Assembly (NCBI RefSeq): GCF_030269305.1
Contig: NZ_BSTC01000001.1
Coordinates: 1 to 64,000 of the forward strand
Source: Kineosporia sp. NBRC 101731
GTDB taxonomy: Bacteria > Actinomycetota > Actinomycetes > Actinomycetales > Kineosporiaceae
Direction: 5' to 3'
DNA: 64,000 nucleotides
Shown: positions 1-8,281 of the stretch, piece after piece
How positions within the stretch are numbered: the stretch's first letter is position 1
Layout of the letters: each line of letters opens with the position of its first letter
Program-made: the position numbers and the translations under genes
The notes under the pieces: model-generated
What the model was told of the DNA's origin: nothing
The model's database searches: none
What the model saw: only the letters and a program-made list of their open reading frames with translations

Positions 1-366
1 CGCATCTCGCGGGTGCTTCCTTGATCCTCGGGCTGATATTCCGTCGCAAGAACATCATCCCAGGTCAGCGGGCACCCGCGGCCTATTTTGCGGTGACATC
101 ACTCATGCTGGCCGGTGGATCCGGGCTGAGAGACCTGACCGCGGGAGCGCCCCACCGGCACGGGCGTCCCGGCGTCCCTCCTTGCACGCCCCCGCGACCA
201 GGTCCATGACCATAGTTTTCTTGAATTTCTCCGGCCCCAGCCGGGAAAGCCGGTGAATCAGGTGTTTACCTGAGCCCGCACCACGCTTTGGACGGGTGTT
301 TGATTGAATTCTGGGCGCCTGGAGAAATCCGCATTCGGTATATCGGCGCTCTGTGTAATGAGGCGA
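1..366. other. Left-edge intergenic stretch without a supported gene
   Basis: No reading frame here has convincing protein character; a 62-codon frame at 21-209 has no recognisable content and no clear ribosome binding site. A short perfect inverted repeat, TCAGGT-GTTT-ACCTGA, lies at 258-273 and could be a small operator or hairpin. The stretch lies beyond the 3' end of the alkA-type gene, so any promoter in it would serve a gene outside the window. Confidence 0.5.
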
Positions 367-1860
367 TCACAGAATGTCCGGACCGGGCGGTGGCATCTGG
401 TTGACCGGGTGCCCACTCGTCCCCCAAAGGTGCTGCACCGCGTATGCCCGCCAGGGCCGCCAGATCTCGGCCCTCACCGTGAGCGGCCCGGGCTTGTCCG
501 GCAGCCCGAGCCGTTGCGCGGCCTGCCGCACCCCGAGATCACCGGGAATGAATGCGTCCGGATCACCCAGGGCCCGCATGGCGATCGATTCGACGGTCCA
601 CGGACCAAATCCGGGAAGCGCGGACAACTGCTCGCGAGCGGTATTCCAGTCACCGCCGATGTCCAGGACGACGTCGCCGGAATTGAGGGCTTCGACCAGC
701 CGCAACAGGGTCACCCGGCGGGCGCGGGGCAGGGCCAGACTCTCGGGGTCCAGCTCGGCCAGTGCCTGGCTGGTAGGGAAGAGGTGGGTCAGGCCGCCGG
801 CCGGGTCGTCGATCGGCTCGCCGTGGGCCTGCACCAGCCGGGCCGCGTGGGTGCGCGCAGCGGCGGTCGAGACCTGCTGGCCGAGAACGGCCCGGACGGC
901 GAACTGCTCGGGGTCGATGATGCGGGGCACCCGGCGGCCCGGCGTCTTCTCGACCAGCGGGGCCAGCACCTCGTCGCGGGCGAGCTGGTCGTCGATGGCC
1001 ACCGGATCGGCGTCGAGGTCGAGCAGCCAGCGACACCGGCTGATCGCCGCGGTCAGGTCGCGGGGGTCGGTCAGCCGGAGCTGGCAGGCGATGTGGTCGG
1101 GCAGCGGCCTCAGCGCAGCGATCGCGTGGCCGTTCGGCAGGCGAAAGGCGCATCGGTAGGCGCCGTCCCGCCACTCCTCGACCCCGGGCACGGCGGTCGC
1201 GGCCAGGTGGCCGAACAGGTTGTCGGGGAAGAACGGCCGGCGGAAGGGAAGTTTCAGGGAGATGGAGCCGGGCTGGGTCTGAGCGCGCGATCCGGCCCGG
1301 GCGCGGAGCTCGCCCGGGGTCAGGGCGAACACCTCGCGCACGGTCTCGTTGAACGAACGCACGCTGCTGAACCCGGCGGCCAGGGCGATCTCGGTGAACG
1401 GCATCGGTGTGCTCTCGATCAGCAGCCGGGCCGATTGGGCGCGCTGCATGCGGGCCAGGGCCAGTGGACCGGCGCCGAGCTCGGCCATCAGGTGCCGCTC
1501 GACCTGCCGCACGCTGTAGCCGAGGCGGGCGGCCAGACCCGGCACCCCGTCCCGGTCGATCACCCCGTCGGTGATCAGGCGCATCGCGCGGGCGACCAGG
1601 TCGGCGCGCACGTTCCAGTCCGGGGAACCGGGGGCGGCCTGGGGACGGCAGCGTTTGCAGGCGCGGAAACCGGCCCCGGCCGCGGCCGCCGCGCTCGGGT
1701 AGAACCGCATGTTCTTCGGCTTGGGCGGCACCGCCGGGCAACTCGGGCGACAGTAGATCTTCGTGGTGAGCACGGCGGTGAAGAAGAACCCGTCGAAGCG
1801 CTCGTCGTGCGACTGCACGATGCGCACGCACCGTTCGGGGTCTTCGTGCAGCGCGTTCAC
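367..1860 (-). CDS. alkA: Ada-like/AlkA DNA-3-methyladenine glycosylase II fusion
   Basis: Repairs alkylated DNA by excising 3-methyladenine and related bases, and probably also senses alkylation. The 497-residue protein has an Ada-type zinc domain with Cys37, Cys41, Cys68 and Cys71 (IYCRPSC and CKRC), an AraC-type helix-turn-helix at about 90-190, and a C-terminal AlkA glycosylase with the helix-hairpin-helix LPGFGPWT. The likely catalytic Asp is near 441 in IPGDLGV. This three-part layout is typical of actinobacterial AlkA (AdaA-AlkA) proteins. The start is a GTG placed where family members begin. The suicide methyltransferase domain (Ogt) is not encoded next to it. The family call is firm; the regulatory role is inferred from the domains. 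Confidence 0.93.
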   Translation of the reverse strand: MNALHEDPERCVRIVQSHDERFDGFFFTAVLTTKIYCRPSCPAVPPKPKNMRFYPSAAAAAGAGFRACKRCRPQAAPGSPDWNVRADLVARAMRLITDGVIDRDGVPGLAARLGYSVRQVERHLMAELGAGPLALARMQRAQSARLLIESTPMPFTEIALAAGFSSVRSFNETVREVFALTPGELRARAGSRAQTQPGSISLKLPFRRPFFPDNLFGHLAATAVPGVEEWRDGAYRCAFRLPNGHAIAALRPLPDHIACQLRLTDPRDLTAAISRCRWLLDLDADPVAIDDQLARDEVLAPLVEKTPGRRVPRIIDPEQFAVRAVLGQQVSTAAARTHAARLVQAHGEPIDDPAGGLTHLFPTSQALAELDPESLALPRARRVTLLRLVEALNSGDVVLDIGGDWNTAREQLSALPGFGPWTVESIAMRALGDPDAFIPGDLGVRQAAQRLGLPDKPGPLTVRAEIWRPWRAYAVQHLWGTSGHPVNQMPPPGPDIL

Positions 1861-2103
1861 CGGAAGCTGCCGTTGACCTCACCGAAGCCGGCGGCCCCGG
1901 CGTTGGCCGGAACCACCGGGTTCCCGGTGCGGTGCCGGTCGGCGAAGTGTCGGGCGGTGTTCCGGGACGTCATATTTCGAGCATCGCACGTGGATCGGCG
2001 CTGATGGCCGGGGCACGGGGTCGACGTCGTTTTCCTGCTGAACCACGGGTGGCTGGTGCTCGCGGGTGCTCTGTGTCTGTGCCTCACCCACTACCGTGCT
2101 CGA

Positions 2104-3318
2104 ATGACGCCGGACGGCTGGTTGGGTGCGGCCGGGGCGTTCGTCGTCATGGTGGTACTGATGATCAGCGTGTTCTCCTTTCGCCGGCGCCGACGCGGTC
2201 CCGATCTCGGCACCCCGGCCGAACGCGCCACCTTCGACACCCTGCACACCGCCTCGCTGGCGGCCCCACCTCTGCGGGACGGGCTCACACCCGAGAGCGC
2301 CCAGCTGGCGATCCGTCATCTGAGGACGCTTCTGGGCACCCCGGCGGTCGCCCTCGCCGACAGCTCCCGGTTGCTGGCGTGGGACGGCGACGGGGTGCAC
2401 CACCGCGAGCACGCCCGGCGGCATGCGGCCGGGGTGATCGCGAACGGCCGCACCAGCGTGCTCGACGCCGCCCAGATCGACGGGGACCAACCCTGCCGGG
2501 TCCTCGACTGCCCGCTGCGCAGTGCCGTGGTGGCCCCGCTGATCAGCGGCGAGACCGTGGTCGGGGCCCTGATCGCCTACGGCGGCGCGGCCAGCGCGGC
2601 CCTGGTGCGGGCGACCGGTGAGGTGGCGATCTGGGTGTCCACCCAGATCGAGCTGGCCGAGCTCGACCGTTCGCGCACCCGGGCGATCGAGGCCGAGGTG
2701 CGGGCGCTGCGGGCGCAGATCAGCCCGCACTTCGTCTACAACTCCCTGGCCGCGATCGCCTCGTTCGTGCGCACCGATCCGGAACGGGCCCGGGAGCTGC
2801 TGCTGGAGTTCGCCGACTTCACCCGCTACGCCTTCCGGACCGGCGGCGAGTTCACCACGCTGGCCGACGAGCTGCGCAACATCGAGCGCTACCTGGTGCT
2901 GGAGCAGGCCCGGTTCGGCGAGCGGCTGCGCGTGCGGTTGCGCGTGGCGCCGGAGGTGCTGCCGGTCGCCGTGCCCTACCTGTCGGTGCAGCCGCTGGTC
3001 GAGAACGCCGTGCGGCACGGCCTGCAGGCCAAGGAGGGCGGTGGCCTGATCACCCTGGGGGCCGCCGACTCCGGTGCCGATGCGCTGATCTGGGTGGAGG
3101 ACGACGGGGTGGGCGCCGATCCGGTGCTGATCGAGCGGATCCTGGCCGGGCAGAGCGGGGAGTCGGTCGGCCTGGGCAACGTCGACGCCCGGCTGCGCCA
3201 GGTGTTCGGTGACCGGTGCGGTCTGGTGGTGGAGACGGCGCCGGGTGCGGGCACAAAGGTGAGTTTCCGGGTACCGAAATACGCTCCGGGAGTTCACGCG
3301 GGGCCGCCCGGCCCATAG
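2104..3318 (+). CDS. LytS-type sensor histidine kinase
   Basis: Membrane sensor kinase of 404 residues: one N-terminal membrane segment (about 6-24), a GAF-like region (about 60-190), a His_kinase domain with His209 in QISPHFVYNSL, and an HATPase with the N box VENAVRHG. The family (LytS/YehU/BtsS) pairs with LytTR regulators, and in E. coli such pairs sense pyruvate and control carboxylate transporters. It lies 11 bp upstream of the LytTR regulator and two genes before a sodium:solute symporter, so a carboxylate-uptake role is inferred. I chose the ATG at 2104 because a -10-like TACCGT (2092-2097) ends 6 nt before it, suggesting a leaderless mRNA; an in-frame start at 2056 also exists. Confidence 0.9.
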   Translation: MTPDGWLGAAGAFVVMVVLMISVFSFRRRRRGPDLGTPAERATFDTLHTASLAAPPLRDGLTPESAQLAIRHLRTLLGTPAVALADSSRLLAWDGDGVHHREHARRHAAGVIANGRTSVLDAAQIDGDQPCRVLDCPLRSAVVAPLISGETVVGALIAYGGAASAALVRATGEVAIWVSTQIELAELDRSRTRAIEAEVRALRAQISPHFVYNSLAAIASFVRTDPERARELLLEFADFTRYAFRTGGEFTTLADELRNIERYLVLEQARFGERLRVRLRVAPEVLPVAVPYLSVQPLVENAVRHGLQAKEGGGLITLGAADSGADALIWVEDDGVGADPVLIERILAGQSGESVGLGNVDARLRQVFGDRCGLVVETAPGAGTKVSFRVPKYAPGVHAGPPGP

Positions 3319-3329
3319 GCTCAGCCGTT

Positions 3330-4070
3330 ATGGCAACGACGCCGAGCCCGCTTCGCGCCCTGGTGGTGGACGACGAGCCCCCGGCCCTGTCCGAACTGGC
3401 CTGGCTACTGGGTTCGGACGACCGCATCGGCCGGGTGCTGACCGCCGACAGCGGCGCCCAGGCCCTGCGCGTCCTCGAGACCGAGCAGGTGGACGTACTG
3501 TTCTGCGACATCTCCATGCCCGGGCTGAACGGCCTGGACCTGGCCCGGGTGCTGGCCCGCTACAGCTCCCGCCCGCACCTGGTCTTCGTCACCGCCTACG
3601 AGCAGCACGCCGTGGAGGCGTTCGACGTGCGGGCCGTCGACTACGTGCTCAAGCCGGTGCGGGCGCAGCGGCTGGCCGAGGCGGTGCGACGGGCGGTGGA
3701 GGCACAGAGTGCCGTGCCCGTGCCGGTGCCCGAACGCGACGAGGACATCCCGGTCGAGCTGGGCGGCGTCACCCGCTTCGTGCGGCGTTCCACCGTGCTC
3801 TTCGTCGAGGCCTCGGGCGACTACGCGCGGCTGCACACGGCCGGGGGCAGCCACCTGATCCGGGTGCCCCTGAGCACGCTGGAGGATCGCTGGGGCACGG
3901 CCGGTTTCGTGCGCATCCACCGCAGCACCCTGATCAACATGCGGCACGTGAGCGAGCTGCTGATGGACGGCGGCCGGTTCCACGTGCGGCTCGGCAGCCA
4001 CCACCTGACCGTGAGCCGGCGGCACACCCGCCAGGTGAAAGACCTGCTGATCCGCCGGGACGCCCGGTGA
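3330..4070 (+). CDS. LytTR-family response regulator
   Basis: A 246-residue two-component regulator with an N-terminal receiver domain (VVDDEPP acidic pocket, phosphoacceptor Asp60 in LFCDISMPG, Lys in YVLKPV) and a C-terminal LytTR DNA-binding domain beginning around residue 140 (FVRIHRSTLINMRHV). LytTR proteins bind pairs of direct repeats upstream of target promoters. It is the obvious partner of the LytS kinase just upstream. Its stop overlaps the GTG start of the next gene (GTGA), so all four genes probably form one operon. A frame extends upstream to 3216, but that would overlap the kinase; the ATG at 3330 gives the normal N-terminus. Confidence 0.92.
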   Translation: MATTPSPLRALVVDDEPPALSELAWLLGSDDRIGRVLTADSGAQALRVLETEQVDVLFCDISMPGLNGLDLARVLARYSSRPHLVFVTAYEQHAVEAFDVRAVDYVLKPVRAQRLAEAVRRAVEAQSAVPVPVPERDEDIPVELGGVTRFVRRSTVLFVEASGDYARLHTAGGSHLIRVPLSTLEDRWGTAGFVRIHRSTLINMRHVSELLMDGGRFHVRLGSHHLTVSRRHTRQVKDLLIRRDAR

Positions 4071-4486
4071 CCGAACGCGCGCGGGCGAACGACCGCGCCC
4101 GCGCGACCGAGCGGGTGCGAGCGACCGAGCGGGTGCGGGTGACCAGCCCGCGGATGTCGGCTGTCCCGCGGCCGGAGGTCCGCCCGGCCACCCGGGAGAT
4201 CGACGAGCAGACCGAGGTCGGCGAGGTCTACCTCAAGGCCCTGCTGCGTTCCCAGCTCCGGCCGGCCCTCGTGGTGCTCGGCGTGACACTGGGGGGTCTC
4301 GGCGCCCTGCCGCTGTTCTTCCTGGCTCTGCCCGAGGTGGCCGGCACCCGGGTCGGCCCGGTGACGGTGGCCTGGATCGTGCTCGGGGTCGCTGTGTTCC
4401 CGCTGCTGTTCGCGGCGGCCGGGTGGCACGTGCGCGCCGTGGAGCGGGCCGAACGCGACTTCACGGAGATCCTGCGGCGCCGGTGA
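4067..4486 (+). CDS. Small two-TM membrane partner of the symporter
   Basis: A 139-residue protein with a basic, Arg-rich first 30 residues and two membrane segments (about 66-90 and 101-123), ending in a charged tail (ERAERDFTEILRRR). It resembles the small DUF485-like proteins encoded just before SSS-family carboxylate symporters in actinobacteria. Both its start and its stop use GTGA overlaps, with the LytTR regulator upstream and the symporter downstream, so translation is probably coupled. The N-terminal repeats (RARATERVRATERV) may mean the true start is a later ATG at 4154 (MSAVPRPEV). The function is inferred from context only. Confidence 0.75.
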   Translation: MTERARANDRARATERVRATERVRVTSPRMSAVPRPEVRPATREIDEQTEVGEVYLKALLRSQLRPALVVLGVTLGGLGALPLFFLALPEVAGTRVGPVTVAWIVLGVAVFPLLFAAAGWHVRAVERAERDFTEILRRR

Positions 4487-5976
4487 GCACCTGGATCGCC
4501 GTTGCCCTGGTCTGCGCCGCGACCCTGCTGGTGGGTGCCCTCGGCCTGCGCCTGTCCCGCACCACCAGCGACTTCTACGTGGCCTCCCGGATGGTCAGCC
4601 CGCGCTGGAACGCCTCCGCCATCGGCGGCGAGTACATCTCCGGCGCCAGCTTTCTCGGAGTGGCCGGGCTGATCTTCGCGACCGGCAGCGACATGCTCTG
4701 GTACTCGATCGGCTACACCGCGGGCTACCTGGTGCTGCTGGCGCTGGTGGCCGCACCGCTGCGTCGCAGCGGCGCCTACACGCTGCCCGACTTCGCGCAG
4801 ATCCGGCTGCGCTCGGCCGGGGTGCGACGGGTCACCGCCGTCCTCGTCGTCGGTATCGGCTGGCTCTACCTGCTGCCGCAGTTCCTCGGCGCCGGGCTGG
4901 CCCTGCGCACGGCCACCGGGGCGCCGGGCTGGGTCGGCACGGCGATCGCGGTGCTGGTGGTCGTGGCGAACGTGACCGCGGGCGGCATGCGATCGGTGAC
5001 GTTCGTGCAGGCCTTCCAGTACTGGCTCAAGCTGACCGCGATCGCGCTACCCGTCGTCCTTCTCCTGATCGCCTGGCACTCCGACGGATCCCCGAGCCCC
5101 GCGTCCGTACCCGGTTCTGCGTGGTCCGAGCCACTGAGCGGTGGGGACCACCCGGTCTACCGCACCTACTCACTGCTGCTGGCCCTGCTCTTCGGCACGA
5201 TGGGCCTGCCGCACGTGCTGGTGCGGCTCTACACCAACCCCGACGGCCGGGCCGCCCGCCGCACGGTGCTCTCGGTGATCGCCCTGCTCGGTGCCTTCTA
5301 CCTGTTCCCGCCGGTCTACGGGGCCCTGGGCCGGATCTACGCCGGCGACCTGCTGGACAGCCCCGACTCGATGATGCTTCTGCTGCCGGGCCGGATGCTC
5401 GGCGAACCCTGGGGAGACCTGGCCACCGCCCTGCTCACCGCGGGCGCGTTCGCCGCGTTCCTGTCCACCTCCAGCGGGCTCACCATCTCCGTCGCCGGGG
5501 TGCTGAGCCAGGACCTGCTGCGGGGACGCTTCCGCACCAGCGTCAGCGGGTTCCGGGTCGGCGCCGCGCTGGCTGTGCTGGTCCCGGCCACGCTGTCGCT
5601 GCTCGGTGTGCGCACCGGCCTGGCCGACACCGTGACCCTCGCCTTCGCCCTGGCCGCGTCCACCTTCTGCCCCCTGCTGGTGCTGGGCATCTGGTGGCGG
5701 GGCCTGACCCGCGCCGGGGCGCTGGCCGGGCTGGTCGTCGGGGGCCTGCTGGCCAGTGCCGCCGTGCTGCTGACGGTCTCCGGGGCGGTCTCGTCCGGCT
5801 GGCCCGCCGCCCTGCTCGGGCAGCCCGCCGCCTGGACCGTGCCGTCGGCGTTCCTGGTGATGGTGGTGGTCTCCCTGCGCACCCGCCGTACCCCCGGGGT
5901 GAACACGATCATGGTGAGACTGCACGCCCCAGAAGCCCTGGACCTGAACCGGGGCGATCACCCCACCCCGCCGTAA
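4483..5976 (+). CDS. Sodium:solute symporter, acetate/monocarboxylate type
   Basis: A 497-residue transporter of the SSS family with about 13 membrane segments. Recognisable stretches are the N-terminal FYVASRMVSPRWNASAIGGEYISGASFLG and the GLPHVLVRLYTNP region, both shared with ActP/MctC-type cation:acetate or pyruvate symporters. It is the last gene of the LytS-LytTR-small protein operon, starting with GTG inside the preceding stop. It is a paralogue of the symporter at 6629-8278 but clearly diverged, and lacks the long C-terminal insert seen there. The substrate (acetate, pyruvate or propionate) cannot be told from sequence. Confidence 0.88.
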   Translation: MSTWIAVALVCAATLLVGALGLRLSRTTSDFYVASRMVSPRWNASAIGGEYISGASFLGVAGLIFATGSDMLWYSIGYTAGYLVLLALVAAPLRRSGAYTLPDFAQIRLRSAGVRRVTAVLVVGIGWLYLLPQFLGAGLALRTATGAPGWVGTAIAVLVVVANVTAGGMRSVTFVQAFQYWLKLTAIALPVVLLLIAWHSDGSPSPASVPGSAWSEPLSGGDHPVYRTYSLLLALLFGTMGLPHVLVRLYTNPDGRAARRTVLSVIALLGAFYLFPPVYGALGRIYAGDLLDSPDSMMLLLPGRMLGEPWGDLATALLTAGAFAAFLSTSSGLTISVAGVLSQDLLRGRFRTSVSGFRVGAALAVLVPATLSLLGVRTGLADTVTLAFALAASTFCPLLVLGIWWRGLTRAGALAGLVVGGLLASAAVLLTVSGAVSSGWPAALLGQPAAWTVPSAFLVMVVVSLRTRRTPGVNTIMVRLHAPEALDLNRGDHPTPP

Positions 5977-5992
5977 CCCTCCTCAACTTCCT

Positions 5993-6077
5993 CCGTGATC
6001 ATGCAAATCCTCCCCGGCGTTCTAGAACTCTCCGGACCACAGTTCTAGAACTCCGGGGAGGTTTTGCATGATCACGG
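5993..6077. repeat. Long palindromic intergenic element, copy 1
   Basis: An 85-bp inverted repeat between two symporter operons. The outer arms run from CCGTGATCATGC into CCTCCCCGG and back out through CCGGGGAGG to GCATGATCACGG. Inside are two copies of the palindrome GTTCTAGAAC (6019-6028 and 6042-6051). Closely related copies are at 44179-44262, 49547-49659 and 56301-56384. It could act as a bidirectional terminator after the upstream symporter, but it also occurs between divergent genes, so that is not its only setting. Confidence 0.9.
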
Positions 6078-6190
6078 AAAGGTTTTTGGGTGATCACGCA
6101 CCGCCCGGGGATGGCCACTCATCGTGTCTGGGTGACCGCTCGGCCCTCTCGCATTCACCGCACATCGCCCGCCGGGAACCATCCACCGAA

Positions 6191-6234
6191 GTGACGGCGG
6201 TCACCCCTATCGGCGGGCGAGTGACCCGGCTCAC
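6191..6234 (+). promoter_or_regulatory. Two CRP/GlxR-like operator sites upstream of DUF485-actP
   Basis: Two matches to GTGA-N6-TCAC, the core recognised by CRP/GlxR/Crp-family regulators: GTGACGGCGGTCAC at 6191-6204 and GTGACCCGGCTCAC at 6221-6234, centres 30 bp apart. They lie 54-97 bp upstream of the ATG of the DUF485 gene. In E. coli the acs-yjcH-actP operon is CRP-activated through tandem sites, so the arrangement is biologically sensible. A clear -10 was not identified. Confidence 0.55.
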
Positions 6235-6287
6235 AGTGGGCGCGCATCTGCGCAATCGACGCGTACCGAGTCATGTGAGGAGCTGTG

Positions 6288-6632
6288 ATGTCCGACGATC
6301 AGCCCGACCGCCCCCTCGGCGGCACCGGATACCAGGAGGTGCAGGCGAGCGACGAGTTCCAGGAGTTGCGTACGCGCTTCCGCCGGTTCGTCTTTCCGCT
6401 GACCGGCGTCTTCCTGGCCTGGTACTTCCTCTACGTGGCGCTCTCCGCCTACGCCCCCGACTTCATGAGCACCGAGGTGATCGGCCGGGTCAACATCGGC
6501 CTGATCATCGGCCTGCTGCAGTTCGTCTCGACCTTCGCGATCACCATGACCTACGCCCGCTGGGCCGACCGTGAGTTCGACCCGACCGCCGACCGCCTGC
6601 GCGCGCACATCGAGAGCGGTGAGACGAAGTGA
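6288..6632 (+). CDS. DUF485 (YjcH-like) membrane protein
   Basis: A 114-residue protein with two membrane segments (about 36-58 and 70-92) and the DUF485 pattern FRRFVFPLTGVFLAWYFLYV. YjcH-type proteins are encoded immediately before actP in many bacteria, and their exact function is not settled. The GTG stop/start overlap (GTGA at 6629-6632) couples it to the symporter gene. The ATG at 6288 is preferred to the GTG at 6285 because GAGGAG lies at the right distance upstream (6277-6282). Confidence 0.9.
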   Translation: MSDDQPDRPLGGTGYQEVQASDEFQELRTRFRRFVFPLTGVFLAWYFLYVALSAYAPDFMSTEVIGRVNIGLIIGLLQFVSTFAITMTYARWADREFDPTADRLRAHIESGETK

Positions 6633-8278
6633 AGTGGCCCATGCCTGCTGCGGCAACGGCTTCCGGTGACATCGGCAGCCCCGCACTGAACATCACGATC
6701 TTCCTCGTCTTCGTCGTGATCACCCTGGGGATCGTGCTGCGGGCCTCCCGCAACAACCGCACGGCCGCCGACTACTACGCCGGAGGGCGCGCCTTCACCG
6801 GGCGGCAGAACGGCATCGCGATCGCCGGCGACTATCTCTCCGCCGCCAGCTTCCTCGGCATCGCCGGGGCCATCGCGACGGTCGGCTACGACGGCTTCAT
6901 GTACTCCATCGGCTTCCTCGTGGCCTGGCTCGTCGCCCTGCTGCTCGTGGCCGAACTACTGCGCAATACGGGCCGTTTCACCATGGCCGACGTGCTCAGC
7001 TTCCGCCTGCGACAGGGTCCGGTGCGCACCGCGGCCGCGATCTCGACCCTGGCGGTGAGCTTCTTCTACCTGCTGGCCCAGATGGCCGGCGCCGGCGGCC
7101 TGGTGAACCTGCTGCTGGGCGTGGACGGTTCGGCCGGACAGAACCTCACCATCGCGGTCGTCGGCATCCTGATGATCGTCTACGTGCTGGTCGGCGGCAT
7201 GAAGGGCACCACCTGGGTGCAGATCATCAAGGCCGTGCTGTTGATCATCGGCGCCGCCCTGATGACGGTCTGGGTGCTGGGCCGGGCCGGGCTGAACTTC
7301 TCCGCGCTGCTCGGTGACGCCGCCGCAGCTTCCCCGGCCGGTACCGCGCTGCTGGAACCCGGTCTGCGGTACGGCCTCACGGACACCACGAAGCTGGACT
7401 TCATCTCGCTCGGCCTGGCCCTGGTGCTCGGTACGGCCGGCCTGCCGCACGTCCTGATGCGCTTCTACACCGTGCCCAGCTCGAAAGAGGCTCGGCGCAG
7501 TGTGGTCTGGGCGATCTTGCTGATCGGGATCTTCTACCTGTTCACCCTGGTGCTCGGTTTCGGCGCGGCCTGGCTGGTAGGGCCGGAGAAGATCCTGGCC
7601 GCCCCGGGCAAGGCCAACTCGGCGGCGCCGCTGCTGGCGTTCGAACTCGGGGGCACCTTGCTGCTCGGGGTGATCGCGGCCGTCGCCTTCGCCACCATCC
7701 TGGCGGTGGTGGCCGGGCTGACCATCACCGCGAGCGCGTCGTTCGCCCACGACATCTACGCGAACGTGATCAAGAAGGGCTCGGTGCGGGCGGACGACGA
7801 GGTCCGGGTCGCGCGGATCACGGCCGTGGTCATCGGTGCGGTCGCGATCGTCGGCGGCATCTTCGCCAAGGACCAGAACGTGGCCTTCCTGGTGGCCCTG
7901 GCCTTCGCGGTGGCGGCCTCGGCCAACCTGCCGACGATCCTCTACTCGCTGTTCTGGAAGCGGTTCAACACCCGGGGTGCCCTGTGGAGCATCTACGGCG
8001 GGCTGACCTCGGCGATCGTGCTGATCATCTTCTCCCCGGTGGTCTCCGGGAAGATCGACGCGAAGACCGGGGCCTCGTTGTCGATGATCACCGACACCGG
8101 GATCGACTTCCACTGGTTCCCGCTGGACAACCCGGGCATCGTGTCGATCCCGATCGGCTTCCTGCTCGGCTATCTCGGCACCATCACCAGCAAGGAGGTC
8201 GGCTCGGCGGAGAAGTACGCCGAGATGGAGGTCCGATCCCTGACCGGTGCGGGCGCCGAGAAGGCCGTGGATCACTGA
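6629..8278 (+). CDS. actP: Cation:acetate symporter ActP
   Basis: A 549-residue SSS-family transporter with about 13 membrane segments, similar in length to E. coli ActP. The N-terminal block DYYAGGRAFTGRQNGIAIAG, the stretch MLFG-like region LGTAGLPHVLMRFYTVP and the C-terminal FHWFPLDNPGIVSIP are typical of acetate permeases. It takes up acetate or short monocarboxylates with sodium. It is coupled to the DUF485 gene and ends 3 bp before the convergent GntR gene. An in-frame ATG at 6641 is an alternative start. It probably serves acetate growth together with pckG elsewhere in the window. Confidence 0.9.
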   Translation: MKWPMPAAATASGDIGSPALNITIFLVFVVITLGIVLRASRNNRTAADYYAGGRAFTGRQNGIAIAGDYLSAASFLGIAGAIATVGYDGFMYSIGFLVAWLVALLLVAELLRNTGRFTMADVLSFRLRQGPVRTAAAISTLAVSFFYLLAQMAGAGGLVNLLLGVDGSAGQNLTIAVVGILMIVYVLVGGMKGTTWVQIIKAVLLIIGAALMTVWVLGRAGLNFSALLGDAAAASPAGTALLEPGLRYGLTDTTKLDFISLGLALVLGTAGLPHVLMRFYTVPSSKEARRSVVWAILLIGIFYLFTLVLGFGAAWLVGPEKILAAPGKANSAAPLLAFELGGTLLLGVIAAVAFATILAVVAGLTITASASFAHDIYANVIKKGSVRADDEVRVARITAVVIGAVAIVGGIFAKDQNVAFLVALAFAVAASANLPTILYSLFWKRFNTRGALWSIYGGLTSAIVLIIFSPVVSGKIDAKTGASLSMITDTGIDFHWFPLDNPGIVSIPIGFLLGYLGTITSKEVGSAEKYAEMEVRSLTGAGAEKAVDH

Positions 8279-8281
8279 TCC

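Noticed and set aside
109-190. Possible TPP riboswitch (GGGCTGAGAG-like sequence)
   Set aside because: The downstream CCTGATC...GGGTAATGCC-like partner and stem are missing.
304-2004. Long plus-strand frame opposite alkA
   Set aside because: It is the antisense shadow of a real gene in GC-rich DNA; the composition (Gly/Arg/Gln/His-rich) lacks any domain.
1857-2087. 76-codon frame directly upstream of alkA, overlapping its start by GTGA
   Set aside because: The overlap resembles coupling, but the peptide has no similarity to Ogt or any family and its codon pattern is not gene-like.
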